NCBI GenBank assembly: GCA_018268835.1
Contig: JAFDVU010000055.1
Span: 1 to 38,512, forward strand
Length of the DNA stretch: 38,512 bases
Direction of reading: 5' to 3'
DNA from: Acidobacteriota bacterium
GTDB lineage: Bacteria; Acidobacteriota; Terriglobia; Bryobacterales; Bryobacteraceae
Below, one piece after another: positions 15,522 to 24,349 of this stretch. Each line of letters begins with the position of its first letter. Positions within the stretch are counted from its first letter, which is position 1. The translations under genes were made by a program, and so were the position numbers. Under the pieces are notes generated by a model that had not been told where the DNA came from, did no database searches, and worked only from the letters and a program-made list of their open reading frames with translations.

Positions 15522-16331
15522 ATGGAGGTAGCCTCCCGCAGCGGGGAAGCCCAGCGCGTCGTCGCGGCTCCCACCGGGCGCCTGGTCGTATCGCCGATTC
15601 CCGATCCTGAATGCGCGCTGGAACTTTCCCTGGTGATCCCGACCCTCAACGAGGGCGAGAATATCCGTGCGTTCCTGGACGCCGTGCGGCGCAACCTGGA
15701 CGCCGCGCAGCCCGGCGGCTACGAAGTCATCGTGGTGGACGACGACAGCGCCGACCGCACCTGGGAAATCGCCGCCGCGATGATGCCGGCGTTTCCGGAA
15801 CTGCGCGTGGTGCGGCGCCAGAACGAAGCCGGACTGGCAGTGGCGGTGATCCGCGGATGGCAGGTGGCCCGCGGACGGCTGCTCGGCACTATCAACGCGG
15901 ATTTCCAGCATCCGCCCGAAGTGCTGCCGCGCCTCGTCGAACGCGCCCCGGGCGCCGACCTGGTGGTGGCCACCCGTCATGCCGACGGCGGCGGACTGGG
16001 CGATTGGGGCTGGCTGCGCCGCGCCGCGTCCTGGGGCGCCACGCAGATTTCGCGCTGGCTCCTGCCCGAGGTTTTCACGCGGGTGAGCGATCCGATGAGC
16101 GGCTGCTACCTGGTGCGGCGTGCCGCCATCGAAGGCGTGGAACTGCGTCCCCTGGGATATAAGAGCCTGATGGAGATTCTGGTGCGCGGGCGCGTCGGCG
16201 AAATTCACGAATGCGGCTACGAGATGCGGCGGCGGGTCCACGGCGAAAGCAAAGTGCGCGCGCTGCATCCGGTTCAGTACGTGCGCCATGTGTTCCGCCT
16301 GCGCGCTGCCCGGGGGCGGGAGCGTTCTTGA
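15522..16331 (+). CDS. Dolichol/polyprenol-phosphate mannose synthase-like GT2
   Basis: A 269-residue family 2 glycosyltransferase of the polyprenol-phosphate mannose synthase type, transferring a sugar from a nucleotide donor to a lipid phosphate on the cytoplasmic side. Motifs: VIPTLNEGENI (38-48), VVDDDSADRT (71-80), NADFQHPPE (125-133), SDPMSGCYLVRR, and HGESKVR near the end. The DxD-like site has Asn125 where most relatives have Asp (DADLQHPPE), a small oddity. There is no GtrA or membrane domain, so a partner must anchor or flip the product. The ATG at 15522 follows GGAGG by 4 bp. The stop overlaps the TTG start of the next gene in TTGA, so this synthase and the GT-C transferase are coupled: one makes the lipid-linked sugar, the other probably uses it. 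Confidence 0.85.
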   Translation: MEVASRSGEAQRVVAAPTGRLVVSPIPDPECALELSLVIPTLNEGENIRAFLDAVRRNLDAAQPGGYEVIVVDDDSADRTWEIAAAMMPAFPELRVVRRQNEAGLAVAVIRGWQVARGRLLGTINADFQHPPEVLPRLVERAPGADLVVATRHADGGGLGDWGWLRRAASWGATQISRWLLPEVFTRVSDPMSGCYLVRRAAIEGVELRPLGYKSLMEILVRGRVGEIHECGYEMRRRVHGESKVRALHPVQYVRHVFRLRAARGRERS

Positions 16332-17911
16332 GCCGCTTGACGCGCGTAAGACCGGCGATGCTCTGCCTGGTGCTGGTGCTCGCGGGCGCGGCGCGCATCG
16401 TGTCCACTTACCGGGGGATCGCGCAGACCTCCGACGAAACGCCTAACATCGCGTGCGGGATGCAGTACCTGGACCTCGGCCGCTACGATTACGGCGCCTT
16501 CCATCCGCCGCTGGCGCGGCTGGCCATCGCGTTCGGTCCGTACCTGTACGGCGCGCGCTCGCAACATAAACCGGACCGCTGGCAGGAGGGCAACGCGGTG
16601 CTCGACAGCACGCCGCGTCCGGCGAAGGCGCTGGCGCTGGCGCGCCTCGGCATCCTGCCCTTTTTCCTGCTGGCGAGCGCGGTGGTCTGGCTGTGGGGAC
16701 GGCGGCTGGTGGGCGAATGGGGCGCAGTGGCCGCGGTGTTCCTCTTCACGAACACGCCGGCGGTGCTGGCGCACGCGGGGCTGGCCACCATGGATATGGC
16801 GGTGGGCGCCGGCGTGTGCACCGCGCTCTACACGTTCACGCGCTGGCTGGAGGAGCCCACGCTCAAGCGCAGCGTGCTGTTCGGCGCGGGCCTCGCGCTG
16901 GCGCTGCTCACCAAGTTCTCGAGCATTCTGCTGCTGCCGGTGTGCTGCGCCGCGCTGGTGGTGCTGTACCGCCCCGGGTGGCGCGGCCGCAACTGGGCGT
17001 GGATCGCGGTCGCGTTTGTGCTGGTGTGGGGCGCCTACCGGTTCTCGTTCGGCCCGATGTCGGAGCACGTCGCGCGCGATGCCGCCGAACAGGGCGGATT
17101 GTGGGCGCGCATCCCACAAGGGTTGCTGCACGTGGTGGAGAGCACGCCGGTGCCCGCGCCGCGCATCCTTGACGGGCTGTGGCAGGTGCACAACCACATA
17201 GAAGGCGGGCACACGGCCTACCTGCTGGGACACAACAGCTTCCACGGCTGGTGGTACTTCTTCCCGGTGGCGCTGGCGGTGAAACTGCCGCTCGGACTGC
17301 TGCTGCTGACCTGCGCCGGAGCGTTCTCGCGCAAGGTGCGGGTACCGGCGGTGCTGTGCGCGGCCATGGTGCTGGTGAACCTGCCTACCAGTTTGAACAT
17401 CGGGGTGCGCTACATGCTGCCGCTGTTCCCCCTGCTGGCGCTGGTGGCGGCGGGCGGCGTAGTCTGGCTGTGGGAGCGGCAGCGCATGGCCGCGGCGGCG
17501 CTGCTGGTGTGGATCGCGGTGTCGGCGGCGCTGGCGCATCCCGACTACATCGCCTACTTCAACGAACTCGCCGGCTCGCATCCCGAGCGCATCCTGGTGG
17601 ATTCGGACCTGGACTGGGGACAGGACATGCGCCGGCTCGCCGCCGAACTCAATCGCCGCCACGTCGCCTACCTCCACATGGCCTGCATGTACACCGGCGA
17701 CGACACGCGCCTCGGCCTGCCCGCGTGGGACGGGCTGGAGCCGTACCGGCCCGTGAAGGGCTGGGTCGCGGTGAGCTACACGATGCTGAAGAACTACGCC
17801 TGGATGGTGGCGCGGCAGCAGGGGCGCAGCGACCTCGCCTTCGCGTGGCTGGACGGCTACCAACCGGTGGGCAGGGTGGGGAGGTCGATCCTGCTGTACT
17901 ACATCCCATGA
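16328..17911 (+). CDS. GT-C family membrane glycosyltransferase (GT39/GT83-like)
   Basis: A 527-residue integral membrane protein of the GT-C superfamily (PMT/ArnT-like), which moves sugars from polyprenyl-phosphate donors to protein or lipid on the outer face. The first loop carries the expected acidic pair, TSDETPNIA, and HPPLARLAIAFGPYL. Many hydrophobic helices follow, and a C-terminal soluble part contains VDSDLDWGQDMRRLA, typical of this group. I chose the TTG at 16328, which overlaps the preceding TGA and has GGGAG upstream; an ATG at 16358 is the alternative and would remove only ten polar residues. Coupling with the DPM-like gene implies a shared pathway, perhaps protein O-glycosylation. 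Confidence 0.82.
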   Translation: MSRLTRVRPAMLCLVLVLAGAARIVSTYRGIAQTSDETPNIACGMQYLDLGRYDYGAFHPPLARLAIAFGPYLYGARSQHKPDRWQEGNAVLDSTPRPAKALALARLGILPFFLLASAVVWLWGRRLVGEWGAVAAVFLFTNTPAVLAHAGLATMDMAVGAGVCTALYTFTRWLEEPTLKRSVLFGAGLALALLTKFSSILLLPVCCAALVVLYRPGWRGRNWAWIAVAFVLVWGAYRFSFGPMSEHVARDAAEQGGLWARIPQGLLHVVESTPVPAPRILDGLWQVHNHIEGGHTAYLLGHNSFHGWWYFFPVALAVKLPLGLLLLTCAGAFSRKVRVPAVLCAAMVLVNLPTSLNIGVRYMLPLFPLLALVAAGGVVWLWERQRMAAAALLVWIAVSAALAHPDYIAYFNELAGSHPERILVDSDLDWGQDMRRLAAELNRRHVAYLHMACMYTGDDTRLGLPAWDGLEPYRPVKGWVAVSYTMLKNYAWMVARQQGRSDLAFAWLDGYQPVGRVGRSILLYYIP

Positions 17912-17953
17912 CGGATTTTCGAACCCGATGGCCGCGCCGTTCGTAATAAGGTC

Positions 17954-20377
17954 ATGCGCACGGAACTCCGCTACGCCCTTCGTTCGCTGGCACGGGACCG
18001 GGGATTCGCCCTCACGGTCATACTTTCGCTGGCGTTGGGCATCGGCGCCAATACCGCCATCTTCTCGCTCATCGACGGCGTTCTGCTGCGCCCGCCGGAC
18101 TACCGCGAACCCGAGCGGCTGGTCACCATCAACCAGATCATTCCCAAATTCGCCAAAAACTATCCGGCGCTGCCCACCAACATCGCGATCTTCAAGTTCT
18201 GGCAGCAGAAGCTGACCACGGTCGAGAGCGTGGCCATCGCGCAGCCCTCCTCCTTCAATCTCACCGGCGTCGGACAGCCGGAGCAGTTGCGCGGCGTCAG
18301 GGTATCCGCCGGATGGTTGCGTACATTCGGCGTCGCGCCCATGATCGGGCGCGATTTCACCACCGGGGAGGAACAGCAGGGGCACGACCAGGTGGTGCTG
18401 ATCGGCGAATCGCTGTGGCGCCGCCGGTTCCACGGCGACCCCGCGATCGCCGGACGCAAGATCCTGCTGGACGGGAAGCCGTACGACGTCGCCGGAGTGG
18501 TCCCGGGGTCCTACATTTTCCCGGTCACCGAGGGGCTGACCTCGCGGCGGAGCGACAAGCCCATCGAGATCTACCGCACGATCGGCTACGAGCCGGACGA
18601 CCTGAAGGTCCGGCTCAACGAGCTGAATTACTGGACCGTCGCGCGCCTCAAGCCGGGCGTGACGCCGGCCCGCGCGCAGTCGGAACTGAACGTGGTGGAG
18701 GCCGACGTGGATCGCCAGATCGAAGGCCACTTCGAGATTCATGCCGCCATCGGCTCGCTCATGGACGGCATGGTCGGGAGCGCGCGCCAGGGACTGATCC
18801 TGGTGATGGCGGCGGTGGGCGCGGTGCTGCTGGTGCTGGTGGTGAACCTGGCCAACCTCTCGCTGGCGCGCGCCGCCGGACGCGCGCGCGATGCCGCCAT
18901 CCGCACCGCGCTCGGGGCGGGGCAGGGACGGCTGGCGCGGCAGTCGCTGCTCGAAAGCCTGCTGCTGGCGGCGACCGGCGGAGTGCTGGGGGTGTTGCTC
19001 GCGTGGTGGGGCGTGAACGCGCTGGTGGCCGAGGCTCCGGTGGATCTGCCGCGGCTCAGCGAAGTCCACATGGATTGGCGCGTGCTGTTGTTCGCACTCG
19101 CCGTCTCGGTGGCGGCGGGCGCATTCTTCGGCGTGCTGCCCGCGCTGCACAGCGCGCGCACGGCACCCATCGAAGCGCTCAAATCGGGCAGCCGCAGTAA
19201 CACCGAAAGCCGCGGCGGACTGCGCCTGCGCAATCTGCTGGTGGCGCTCGAAGTCGGGCTGAGCGCCGCGCTGCTGGTGACCGCGGGACTGCTGATCGCC
19301 AGTTTCACGCGGGTGATGAACGTAGACCGCGGCTTCCAGGTGGATCGCCTGCTGGCGGTGGATGTGTCGCTGCTGGAGAGCAAGTACAAGGAACCGGAGC
19401 AGCGCACAGAGTTCTTCGACCGCCTGCTGCCCGCCATCGCCGCGCTGCCGGGCGTGCAGTCGGCGTCGATGACCTCCACGCTGCCCCTGACCGGCGAGGA
19501 CTGGATCGACCTGGTGGGGCGCGAGAACGAAACGCGTCCGCCGACCGAATTGCCGGCGAGCAACGTACGCTTCATCAGCCCCGGATACTTCAGCACCCTG
19601 GGAATCGCGCTGCGCGATGGCCGCCCGTTCGAGGATCGCGACCGCAAAGCGAAAGTGGTGATCATCTCGGCGAGCCTGGCCAAACGCCTGTGGGGCGACC
19701 TCAACCCTCTCGGACGCCGCCTGAAGGACAACGACACCCTGATGGAGGTGGTCGGAGTGACCCCCGACCTGCGCAGCACCAGCCTGGATCACGAACCGGT
19801 GAACATGCTCTACCTGCCTTACTGGCAGCGTCCGCGGCTGGGCGCATCGATCGTGATCCGCACCGCGATGGATCCGCGACAGGTAGCCAACGCCGCGCGC
19901 TCCGTGGTGTGGGGGATCGATGGCGAAACCACTATCCCGCGGGTGCGCACGTTGCGGGAAGTGATGGATCAATCGGTGGGACAGCGGCGCTTCCAGATGC
20001 TGCTGGTGGGGCTGTTCGCGCTGGCGGCGATGGGGCTGGCGGGCATCGGCACCTACGGGGTGCTGGCCTTCGCGGTGGCGCGGCGGACCAGCGAGATGGG
20101 GATCCGCATGGCGCTGGGCGCGGCGCAGCACGAATTGCTCGGGATGGTCCTGGGGCAGGGGATGCGGCCGGTACTGGCGGGGCTGCTCGCCGGCTCCGTG
20201 GGAGCAGGGGTGGTTGGACGATATTTACAAAACCTGTTATATCAGGTTAGTCCGTACGATCCGGCGGCCTTCGCCGCCGCCGCCGGGGTGCTGTTGGCGG
20301 TGTCCGTGGCGGCGTGCCTGATCCCGGCGTACCGGGCCACCCGGGTGGATCCGCTGGAGTCCCTGCGCTTCGAATGA
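17954..20377 (+). CDS. ADOP-type duplicated orphan ABC permease
   Basis: An 807-residue permease in which the MacB-PCD/FtsX unit occurs twice, the hallmark of the acidobacterial duplicated orphan permeases (ADOP, TIGR03434). The N-terminus is typical, ELRYALRSLARDRGF then LALGIGANTAIFSLIDGVLLRP. The first FtsX helices begin near residue 275 (VNLANLSLARAAGRARDAAIRTALGA), a second periplasmic domain runs about 430-670, and the last FtsX domain contains TYGVLAFAVARRTSEMGIRMALGA. The end, TRVDPLESLRFE, is canonical. ADOPs lack a dedicated ATPase gene next door, as here. Substrates are mostly unknown; antimicrobial or lipid export is often assumed. It starts 42 bp after the GT-C gene and may be on the same transcript. 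AAGG lies just before the ATG. Confidence 0.92.
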   Translation: MRTELRYALRSLARDRGFALTVILSLALGIGANTAIFSLIDGVLLRPPDYREPERLVTINQIIPKFAKNYPALPTNIAIFKFWQQKLTTVESVAIAQPSSFNLTGVGQPEQLRGVRVSAGWLRTFGVAPMIGRDFTTGEEQQGHDQVVLIGESLWRRRFHGDPAIAGRKILLDGKPYDVAGVVPGSYIFPVTEGLTSRRSDKPIEIYRTIGYEPDDLKVRLNELNYWTVARLKPGVTPARAQSELNVVEADVDRQIEGHFEIHAAIGSLMDGMVGSARQGLILVMAAVGAVLLVLVVNLANLSLARAAGRARDAAIRTALGAGQGRLARQSLLESLLLAATGGVLGVLLAWWGVNALVAEAPVDLPRLSEVHMDWRVLLFALAVSVAAGAFFGVLPALHSARTAPIEALKSGSRSNTESRGGLRLRNLLVALEVGLSAALLVTAGLLIASFTRVMNVDRGFQVDRLLAVDVSLLESKYKEPEQRTEFFDRLLPAIAALPGVQSASMTSTLPLTGEDWIDLVGRENETRPPTELPASNVRFISPGYFSTLGIALRDGRPFEDRDRKAKVVIISASLAKRLWGDLNPLGRRLKDNDTLMEVVGVTPDLRSTSLDHEPVNMLYLPYWQRPRLGASIVIRTAMDPRQVANAARSVVWGIDGETTIPRVRTLREVMDQSVGQRRFQMLLVGLFALAAMGLAGIGTYGVLAFAVARRTSEMGIRMALGAAQHELLGMVLGQGMRPVLAGLLAGSVGAGVVGRYLQNLLYQVSPYDPAAFAAAAGVLLAVSVAACLIPAYRATRVDPLESLRFE

Positions 20378-20453
20378 AGGGCAGGCAAGCCAGTTGGAAT
20401 CTGTCGCTTAGCGGTTCGTTGTGGAAGATCCGAACACTCCGGCGGAGGCGTGT

Positions 20454-20482
20454 TAGAATTGCGGTTGTCGCTATCAAAGGAG
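20454..20482 (+). promoter_or_regulatory. nuoB -10 box and ribosome site that decides the start
   Basis: TAGAAT (20454-20459) is a fair -10 hexamer; CGAACA 17 bp upstream is a poor -35. AAGGAG (20477-20482) stands 6 bp before a GTG at 20489. This fixes the GTG as the nuoB start; an upstream in-frame codon at 20450 overlaps the -10 and has no ribosome site. Confidence 0.5.
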
Positions 20483-20488
20483 AGTCCG

Positions 20489-21055
20489 GTGTCCTCTTTT
20501 CTGCAGAACCAATTCGAAAAAAACGTCATCACCACCAACGTCGATTACGTGTTCAATTGGGCACGGCAGTCGTCGCTGTGGCCCCTGACCTTCGGATTGG
20601 CCTGCTGCGCCATTGAGATGATCGCATCCAGCACGTCGCGCTTCGATATCGCCCGATTCGGCGCCGAGGTCTTTCGTCCCAGTCCGCGGCAGAGCGATCT
20701 GATGATCGTCGCCGGCACGGTCACGCTCAAGATGGCGCCGGTGCTCAAGCGCATCTGGGACCAGATGCCGGATCCGAAGTGGTGCATCTCGATGGGCGCG
20801 TGCTCGAGCGTCGGCGGACCCTTCAACACGTACGCCGTGCTGCAGGGCGTGGACAAGATCGTCCCGGTGGATGTCTACGTCACGGGATGCCCGCCGCGAC
20901 CGGAGAACCTTTTCTACGGCCTGCTCAAACTGCAGGAGAAGATCGACCAGATGACCACGCTGGTCAAACGCCCCACCGATGTGCGGTTGGACGAAAGCAT
21001 GCTCGCGAATTTTAAAGAGCAGGTCCGCATCGCGCAGATCAACCACCCGGTCTAA
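20489..21055 (+). CDS. nuoB: NADH-quinone oxidoreductase subunit B
   Basis: A 188-residue NuoB, the complex I subunit that holds the terminal [4Fe-4S] cluster N2 and passes electrons to quinone. All four ligands are present: C39-C40 in [11 protein letters not shown]105 in GACSSVGG and C134 in VTGCPPRPE. Length and motifs are normal, so the protein should be functional. The GTG start has an excellent AAGGAG site. Oddly, no other nuo gene is in the window, although nuoB usually lies between nuoA and nuoC. The downstream partner is pgeF, only 3 bp away. This could be a split complex I locus, a second copy, or part of a smaller NuoB-like hydrogenase or dehydrogenase; I favour a split complex I. 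Confidence 0.95.
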   Translation: MSSFLQNQFEKNVITTNVDYVFNWARQSSLWPLTFGLACCAIEMIASSTSRFDIARFGAEVFRPSPRQSDLMIVAGTVTLKMAPVLKRIWDQMPDPKWCISMGACSSVGGPFNTYAVLQGVDKIVPVDVYVTGCPPRPENLFYGLLKLQEKIDQMTTLVKRPTDVRLDESMLANFKEQVRIAQINHPV

Positions 21056-21058
21056 CGC

Positions 21059-21700
21059 GTGTTCTATCGGGATCCCGGCCACACCTATCACGTCGCCGAG
21101 TGGGATGCCTTCCCGTGGCTCCTGCACGGCTTCGGCACGCGCCACTGCGATCTTCCGGAGCGCTTCGCGCACCTGGCCACCGTGAAGCAGATCCATTCGG
21201 CGGAGTGCGTGGCGGCGGAGGGACGGCGCGGCGTGCTCGGGGAAGGCGATGCGCTGGTGGAGAACGCGCCCGGTAGCGTGATCGCGGTGAAGACGGCGGA
21301 CTGCGTGCCGATTCTGCTGGTGGACGAGCGGCGGCGCGCGGTGGCCGCGGTGCACGCCGGATGGCGCGGCACGGCGGCGCGCATCGTGGAGCATGCGGTG
21401 GAGAAGATGCACCGGACGTTCGGCACCGAACCGGGCGACCTGCACGCGGCCATCGGGCCGGCCATCGGCGCCTGCTGCTACGAGGTGGGGCCCGAAGTGC
21501 GCGAGCAGTTCGGAGGGCAGGGAAGAGGGCGGCTCGACCTCACCGCGCACAACGCTCTGCAACTGGAAAACTGCGGAGTAACGCGTTCGCGCATCCACGC
21601 GTCGAATTTGTGCACCATGTGTGGCGGCGAGGAGTTTCATTCCTTCCGGCGGGATCGAGAAGCCGCCGGGAGAATGTACAGCTACGTTGGTGTAAAGTGA
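21059..21700 (+). CDS. pgeF: Multicopper-type laccase-domain protein, peptidoglycan editing factor PgeF/YfiH
   Basis: A 213-residue member of the YfiH/PgeF family (formerly polyphenol oxidase/laccase domain, DUF152). Relatives act as purine nucleoside phosphorylases or adenosine deaminases, and E. coli YfiH removes wrongly built muropeptide precursors. Key blocks are VKQIHSAEC, EGDALVEN, VKTADCVPILLVD, VAAVHAGWRGT, AIGPAIGACCYEVG and NLCTMCGGEEFHSFRRD; the His and Cys residues of HAGWRGT, ADC and ACCYEV form the zinc site. It is slightly short (E. coli YfiH has 243 residues) at both ends. The GTG at 21059 lies 3 bp after the nuoB stop and has no clear ribosome site, so translation is probably coupled. 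Confidence 0.9.
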   Translation: MFYRDPGHTYHVAEWDAFPWLLHGFGTRHCDLPERFAHLATVKQIHSAECVAAEGRRGVLGEGDALVENAPGSVIAVKTADCVPILLVDERRRAVAAVHAGWRGTAARIVEHAVEKMHRTFGTEPGDLHAAIGPAIGACCYEVGPEVREQFGGQGRGRLDLTAHNALQLENCGVTRSRIHASNLCTMCGGEEFHSFRRDREAAGRMYSYVGVK

Positions 21701-21729
21701 AGCGGTAGATTAGGAATTGAGGCGAGCAC

Positions 21730-22632
21730 ATGTTCTCGTGGATATGCCCGCAGTGCGGGCGTGAAGTTCCCCCATCGTATACCGAGTGTCCGGACTGCGC
21801 GGAGCGGGCCAAGCAGGCGGTACCGGCACAGCCTCCAGCCGTACAACCGCCACCGCCCCAACCCGCGCAGCCGGCTTATCCGCCGCCGCCCCCGGCGTAT
21901 CAGCCGCCTCCGCCGCCACAGGCGATGCCGCCGCAGGCGCCTCCGCAGCCCCCTCAGGCGCCTCCGCAGCAGCAGTATTATGCTCCGCCTCCGCAGCAGC
22001 AGTATTACGCACCGCCACCTCCGGCAGGGGGCGGCCAGCAGCAGCAGTATTACGCACCGCCGCCACCGCAATATGCGCCGCCGCAGCAGCAATACTATGC
22101 TCCGCCGCCGCCCCCTCCTCCGGCTCCGGCCTACGTGGAGCCCGAGCGGCACGGCATGAACCTGCCGGTCTGGCTGATGACGATCCTGTTCGCGCTGGCG
22201 ATCGGCGGCGCGGTGGGCGGCATCTACTGGCTGATGTCGCGCGGTTCCTCGGGCGCCAATTCGCCGAGCGCTACCGTGGAGAGCCCGGCGGCCAAGCCCG
22301 GCGCGCAGACGCATCCGCTGCAAAAGTTCATCGAGATCACCGGCGTCCGCTTCGTGCCCGATCCGAGAAAGAAGGACGGCACGCTGGTCAAGTTCCTCAT
22401 CGTGAACCACTCCGATTCGGACATCTCCGGACTGGCGGGCAACGTGACCGTCTGGGGACGGACCCAGAAATCGGAAGAGGACGCGCAGGGAACGTTCTCG
22501 TTTTCCACCAGCCTGGGGCCGAACGAGTACAAGGAACTCTCCGAGCCGTTCAACACCAAGCTGAAGATCTACGAACTGCCCGACTGGCAGAACGTCACTA
22601 CAGACGTTCAGATCACCGCGCCGCCGGCCTAA
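21730..22632 (+). CDS. Zinc-ribbon membrane protein with QQQYYAPPP repeats
   Basis: A 300-residue protein. Cys6, Cys9, Cys20 and Cys23 form a zinc ribbon (CPQCGREV, then TECPDC). Residues about 31-135 are Pro/Gln/Tyr-rich and hold four copies of QQQYYAPPP (80-88, 89-97, 104-112, 119-127). A membrane helix at 146-168 leads to an extracytoplasmic beta-rich domain of about 105 residues (FIEITGVRFVPDPRKKDG, then TSLGPNEYKELSEPF), which resembles FxLYD/DUF-type Ig-like domains, without a firm match. The zinc ribbon and repeats should be cytoplasmic. The repeats could self-associate or bind proline-recognising domains; this is inference. The ATG at 21730 follows GAGG by 8 bp. It lies 29 bp after pgeF and converges with the next gene, overlapping it by 20 bp. 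Confidence 0.8.
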   Translation: MFSWICPQCGREVPPSYTECPDCAERAKQAVPAQPPAVQPPPPQPAQPAYPPPPPAYQPPPPPQAMPPQAPPQPPQAPPQQQYYAPPPQQQYYAPPPPAGGGQQQQYYAPPPPQYAPPQQQYYAPPPPPPPAPAYVEPERHGMNLPVWLMTILFALAIGGAVGGIYWLMSRGSSGANSPSATVESPAAKPGAQTHPLQKFIEITGVRFVPDPRKKDGTLVKFLIVNHSDSDISGLAGNVTVWGRTQKSEEDAQGTFSFSTSLGPNEYKELSEPFNTKLKIYELPDWQNVTTDVQITAPPA

Positions 22633-24349
22633 CGCCGCCGATCAGCCGTGCGAGGGCCTGTTCGGCCGCCGGATCCGGTTCGCGCGCCAGTTGCAGGTAG
22701 CGGGCCAGCCAGCGGCGCGCGCGTTCTGTGTCGCCGATCTTGAGGAAGACGTCGCCCAGCGAGCGGGCGCAGCGCGGATACTCGGGTTCGTTCTCCAGGT
22801 GCAGGCTGCACTCGGTCTCCATGTGGCTGAGGACGTCGAGCGAATTGAGCGGCGTCACGCCGGGGGGCGGGGTACGCATGAAGACCACCGCCTGGGGGTC
22901 GTTGTAGACCAGCTTCCAGGTTTTCTGCGAGGGGTCGGCCAGCGCCGGGGCGAGCACGTACACGGCTCCGCTGGACGGCTCGAAGGTGTTCATCACGATG
23001 ACCTCGACGCCGTAACGGTCGAGCAGTTGCTCGCCGCCGGGCAGCCCGTCGTTATCGTCGTGGTTGTAGAGGATGCGGGCGTAATCCTGGAACAGGGCGT
23101 CGCTGAGGGCGCGCCCGTCGATGAAGACGCGCTCGCGCGGAGCGAGCCGCCAGATCAGGTAGCCGCCGTGCTCGTAGGTGTTGAACAGGGGCGCGGTGAC
23201 GCGGTGGGCGGCCAGAAAATCGGCGGCGCCCTTGGGATACTTCCACTCGCCGGCGCGGAACTGGAAGTATCCGCCGGAGGCAGCCAACGCGATGACGCCG
23301 GCGGTGAGCGCCGCGGGAGCGAGGGTCCGCGCCAGAGCGGGCAGGGGACGGCGCCACGGCCAGGCGCCCGCGATGCAGGGCGGCGCGACGAGGCCGAGGA
23401 AGGCGGTATTGCGCTGCGCGGCGACCGCCGCCGCGCCGAAAGCGGCGAGCAGCAGCCAATCCGCCGGCCGCACCTTGCGGCGGTTGAGCGCCATGAGGAG
23501 GGCGGCGGCGAAGAGCAGCACGGAAAACGGGGCAGGCGGCCACAGCGAAGGACGCGACCATTCGAGCAGGCGCCCCTGCATGAAGCTGCCACGGTATTCG
23601 ACCAGGGTGCGGAAGATGCCGAGGCCGTTGGGATTGACGGCGGCGACTGCGACGCAGGCGGCCGCGGCCAGCCACAGGGTGGTGTCGCGGCGGCGGAACC
23701 AGAGGCTCTCCGCGCAATAGGCGCCGAGTACCGCGAAGCCCATCACGTAGCCGCCGTGCGCATTGGCCCAGGCCAGAAAGAGCGCGGGCAGCGCCCAGAG
23801 CAGGCGGCGGTACTCTATAGCGGCCAGCGTCAGGGCGAGAAAGAGAAAGGTCACCAGGAACGGACGGTCGAGCGCGAACGGCGCCAGCACCGCTCCCGCC
23901 GCCAGGGCGCCGGCGACCCCGAGATAGAAACTGCCGGCGCGGCGCGCGCAGATCAGGCCGGTAAGCGCGCAGACGGCGAGCAGCAGGAGGGCACGGGCGG
24001 CGGCCAGCCCGGCGAATCCGCCCAGGCGCCACACGCCGTACATCGCCAGTTGCGCCAGCCATTCGTGGGTGAGGTTGAAGCGGCGGGTGAACGCCTCGGC
24101 CGGATGCGCGGCGGCGACCCGCGCGGTGGTCCAGGCGAAGGGATCCGGTACGGGCAGGGCGTGATGTTGCGCGATGTACTGCCCGGTGCGCAGGTGCCAC
24201 CAGAAATCGGAATCGGCAATGGGCGGCGAAAAGAGTCCGGCGAGGAGCAGCGCTGCCAGCGCCGCGACCACGGGACGCAGCCACACGGGATCGGTGGAAG
24301 GTGCCACCGCTTCGCGCGCCGGGGCCTTGATCTCACGCTTACCAGGCAA
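22613..24349 (-). CDS. Multi-spanning GT-C-like membrane protein with C-terminal TPR
   Basis: A 578-residue protein with about ten membrane helices and a C-terminal soluble region. Near the N-terminus, IADSDFWWHLRTGQYI gives the acidic first loop seen in GT-C transferases, followed by amphipathic sequence and THEWLAQLAMYG. After the last helix come a domain with FNTYEHGGYLIWRL and FIDGRALSD, and a TPR-like end (LGDVFLKIGDTERARRWLARYLQLA). The family is common in Acidobacteriota but has no proven reaction; a lipid-linked glycosyltransferase is the best guess. The TTG at 24349 lies within the upstream gene, overlapping its stop by 11 bp; no strong ribosome site is seen, so coupling is likely. 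Its 3' end overlaps the zinc-ribbon gene by 20 bp on the opposite strand. Confidence 0.75.
   Translation of the reverse strand: MPGKREIKAPAREAVAPSTDPVWLRPVVAALAALLLAGLFSPPIADSDFWWHLRTGQYIAQHHALPVPDPFAWTTARVAAAHPAEAFTRRFNLTHEWLAQLAMYGVWRLGGFAGLAAARALLLLAVCALTGLICARRAGSFYLGVAGALAAGAVLAPFALDRPFLVTFLFLALTLAAIEYRRLLWALPALFLAWANAHGGYVMGFAVLGAYCAESLWFRRRDTTLWLAAAACVAVAAVNPNGLGIFRTLVEYRGSFMQGRLLEWSRPSLWPPAPFSVLLFAAALLMALNRRKVRPADWLLLAAFGAAAVAAQRNTAFLGLVAPPCIAGAWPWRRPLPALARTLAPAALTAGVIALAASGGYFQFRAGEWKYPKGAADFLAAHRVTAPLFNTYEHGGYLIWRLAPRERVFIDGRALSDALFQDYARILYNHDDNDGLPGGEQLLDRYGVEVIVMNTFEPSSGAVYVLAPALADPSQKTWKLVYNDPQAVVFMRTPPPGVTPLNSLDVLSHMETECSLHLENEPEYPRCARSLGDVFLKIGDTERARRWLARYLQLAREPDPAAEQALARLIGGVRPAAR

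Noticed and set aside
16274..20131. A 1285-codon minus-strand open frame
   Set aside because: It is antisense to the GT-C and ADOP genes, both with clear family motifs. It is rich in His, Arg, Gln and Ala, as expected from GC-rich codon bias in the opposite frame.
21967..22110. Short tandem repeats that could be taken for a CRISPR array
   Set aside because: They are in frame, encode QQQYYAPPP and have no spacers of even length. No cas gene is present.
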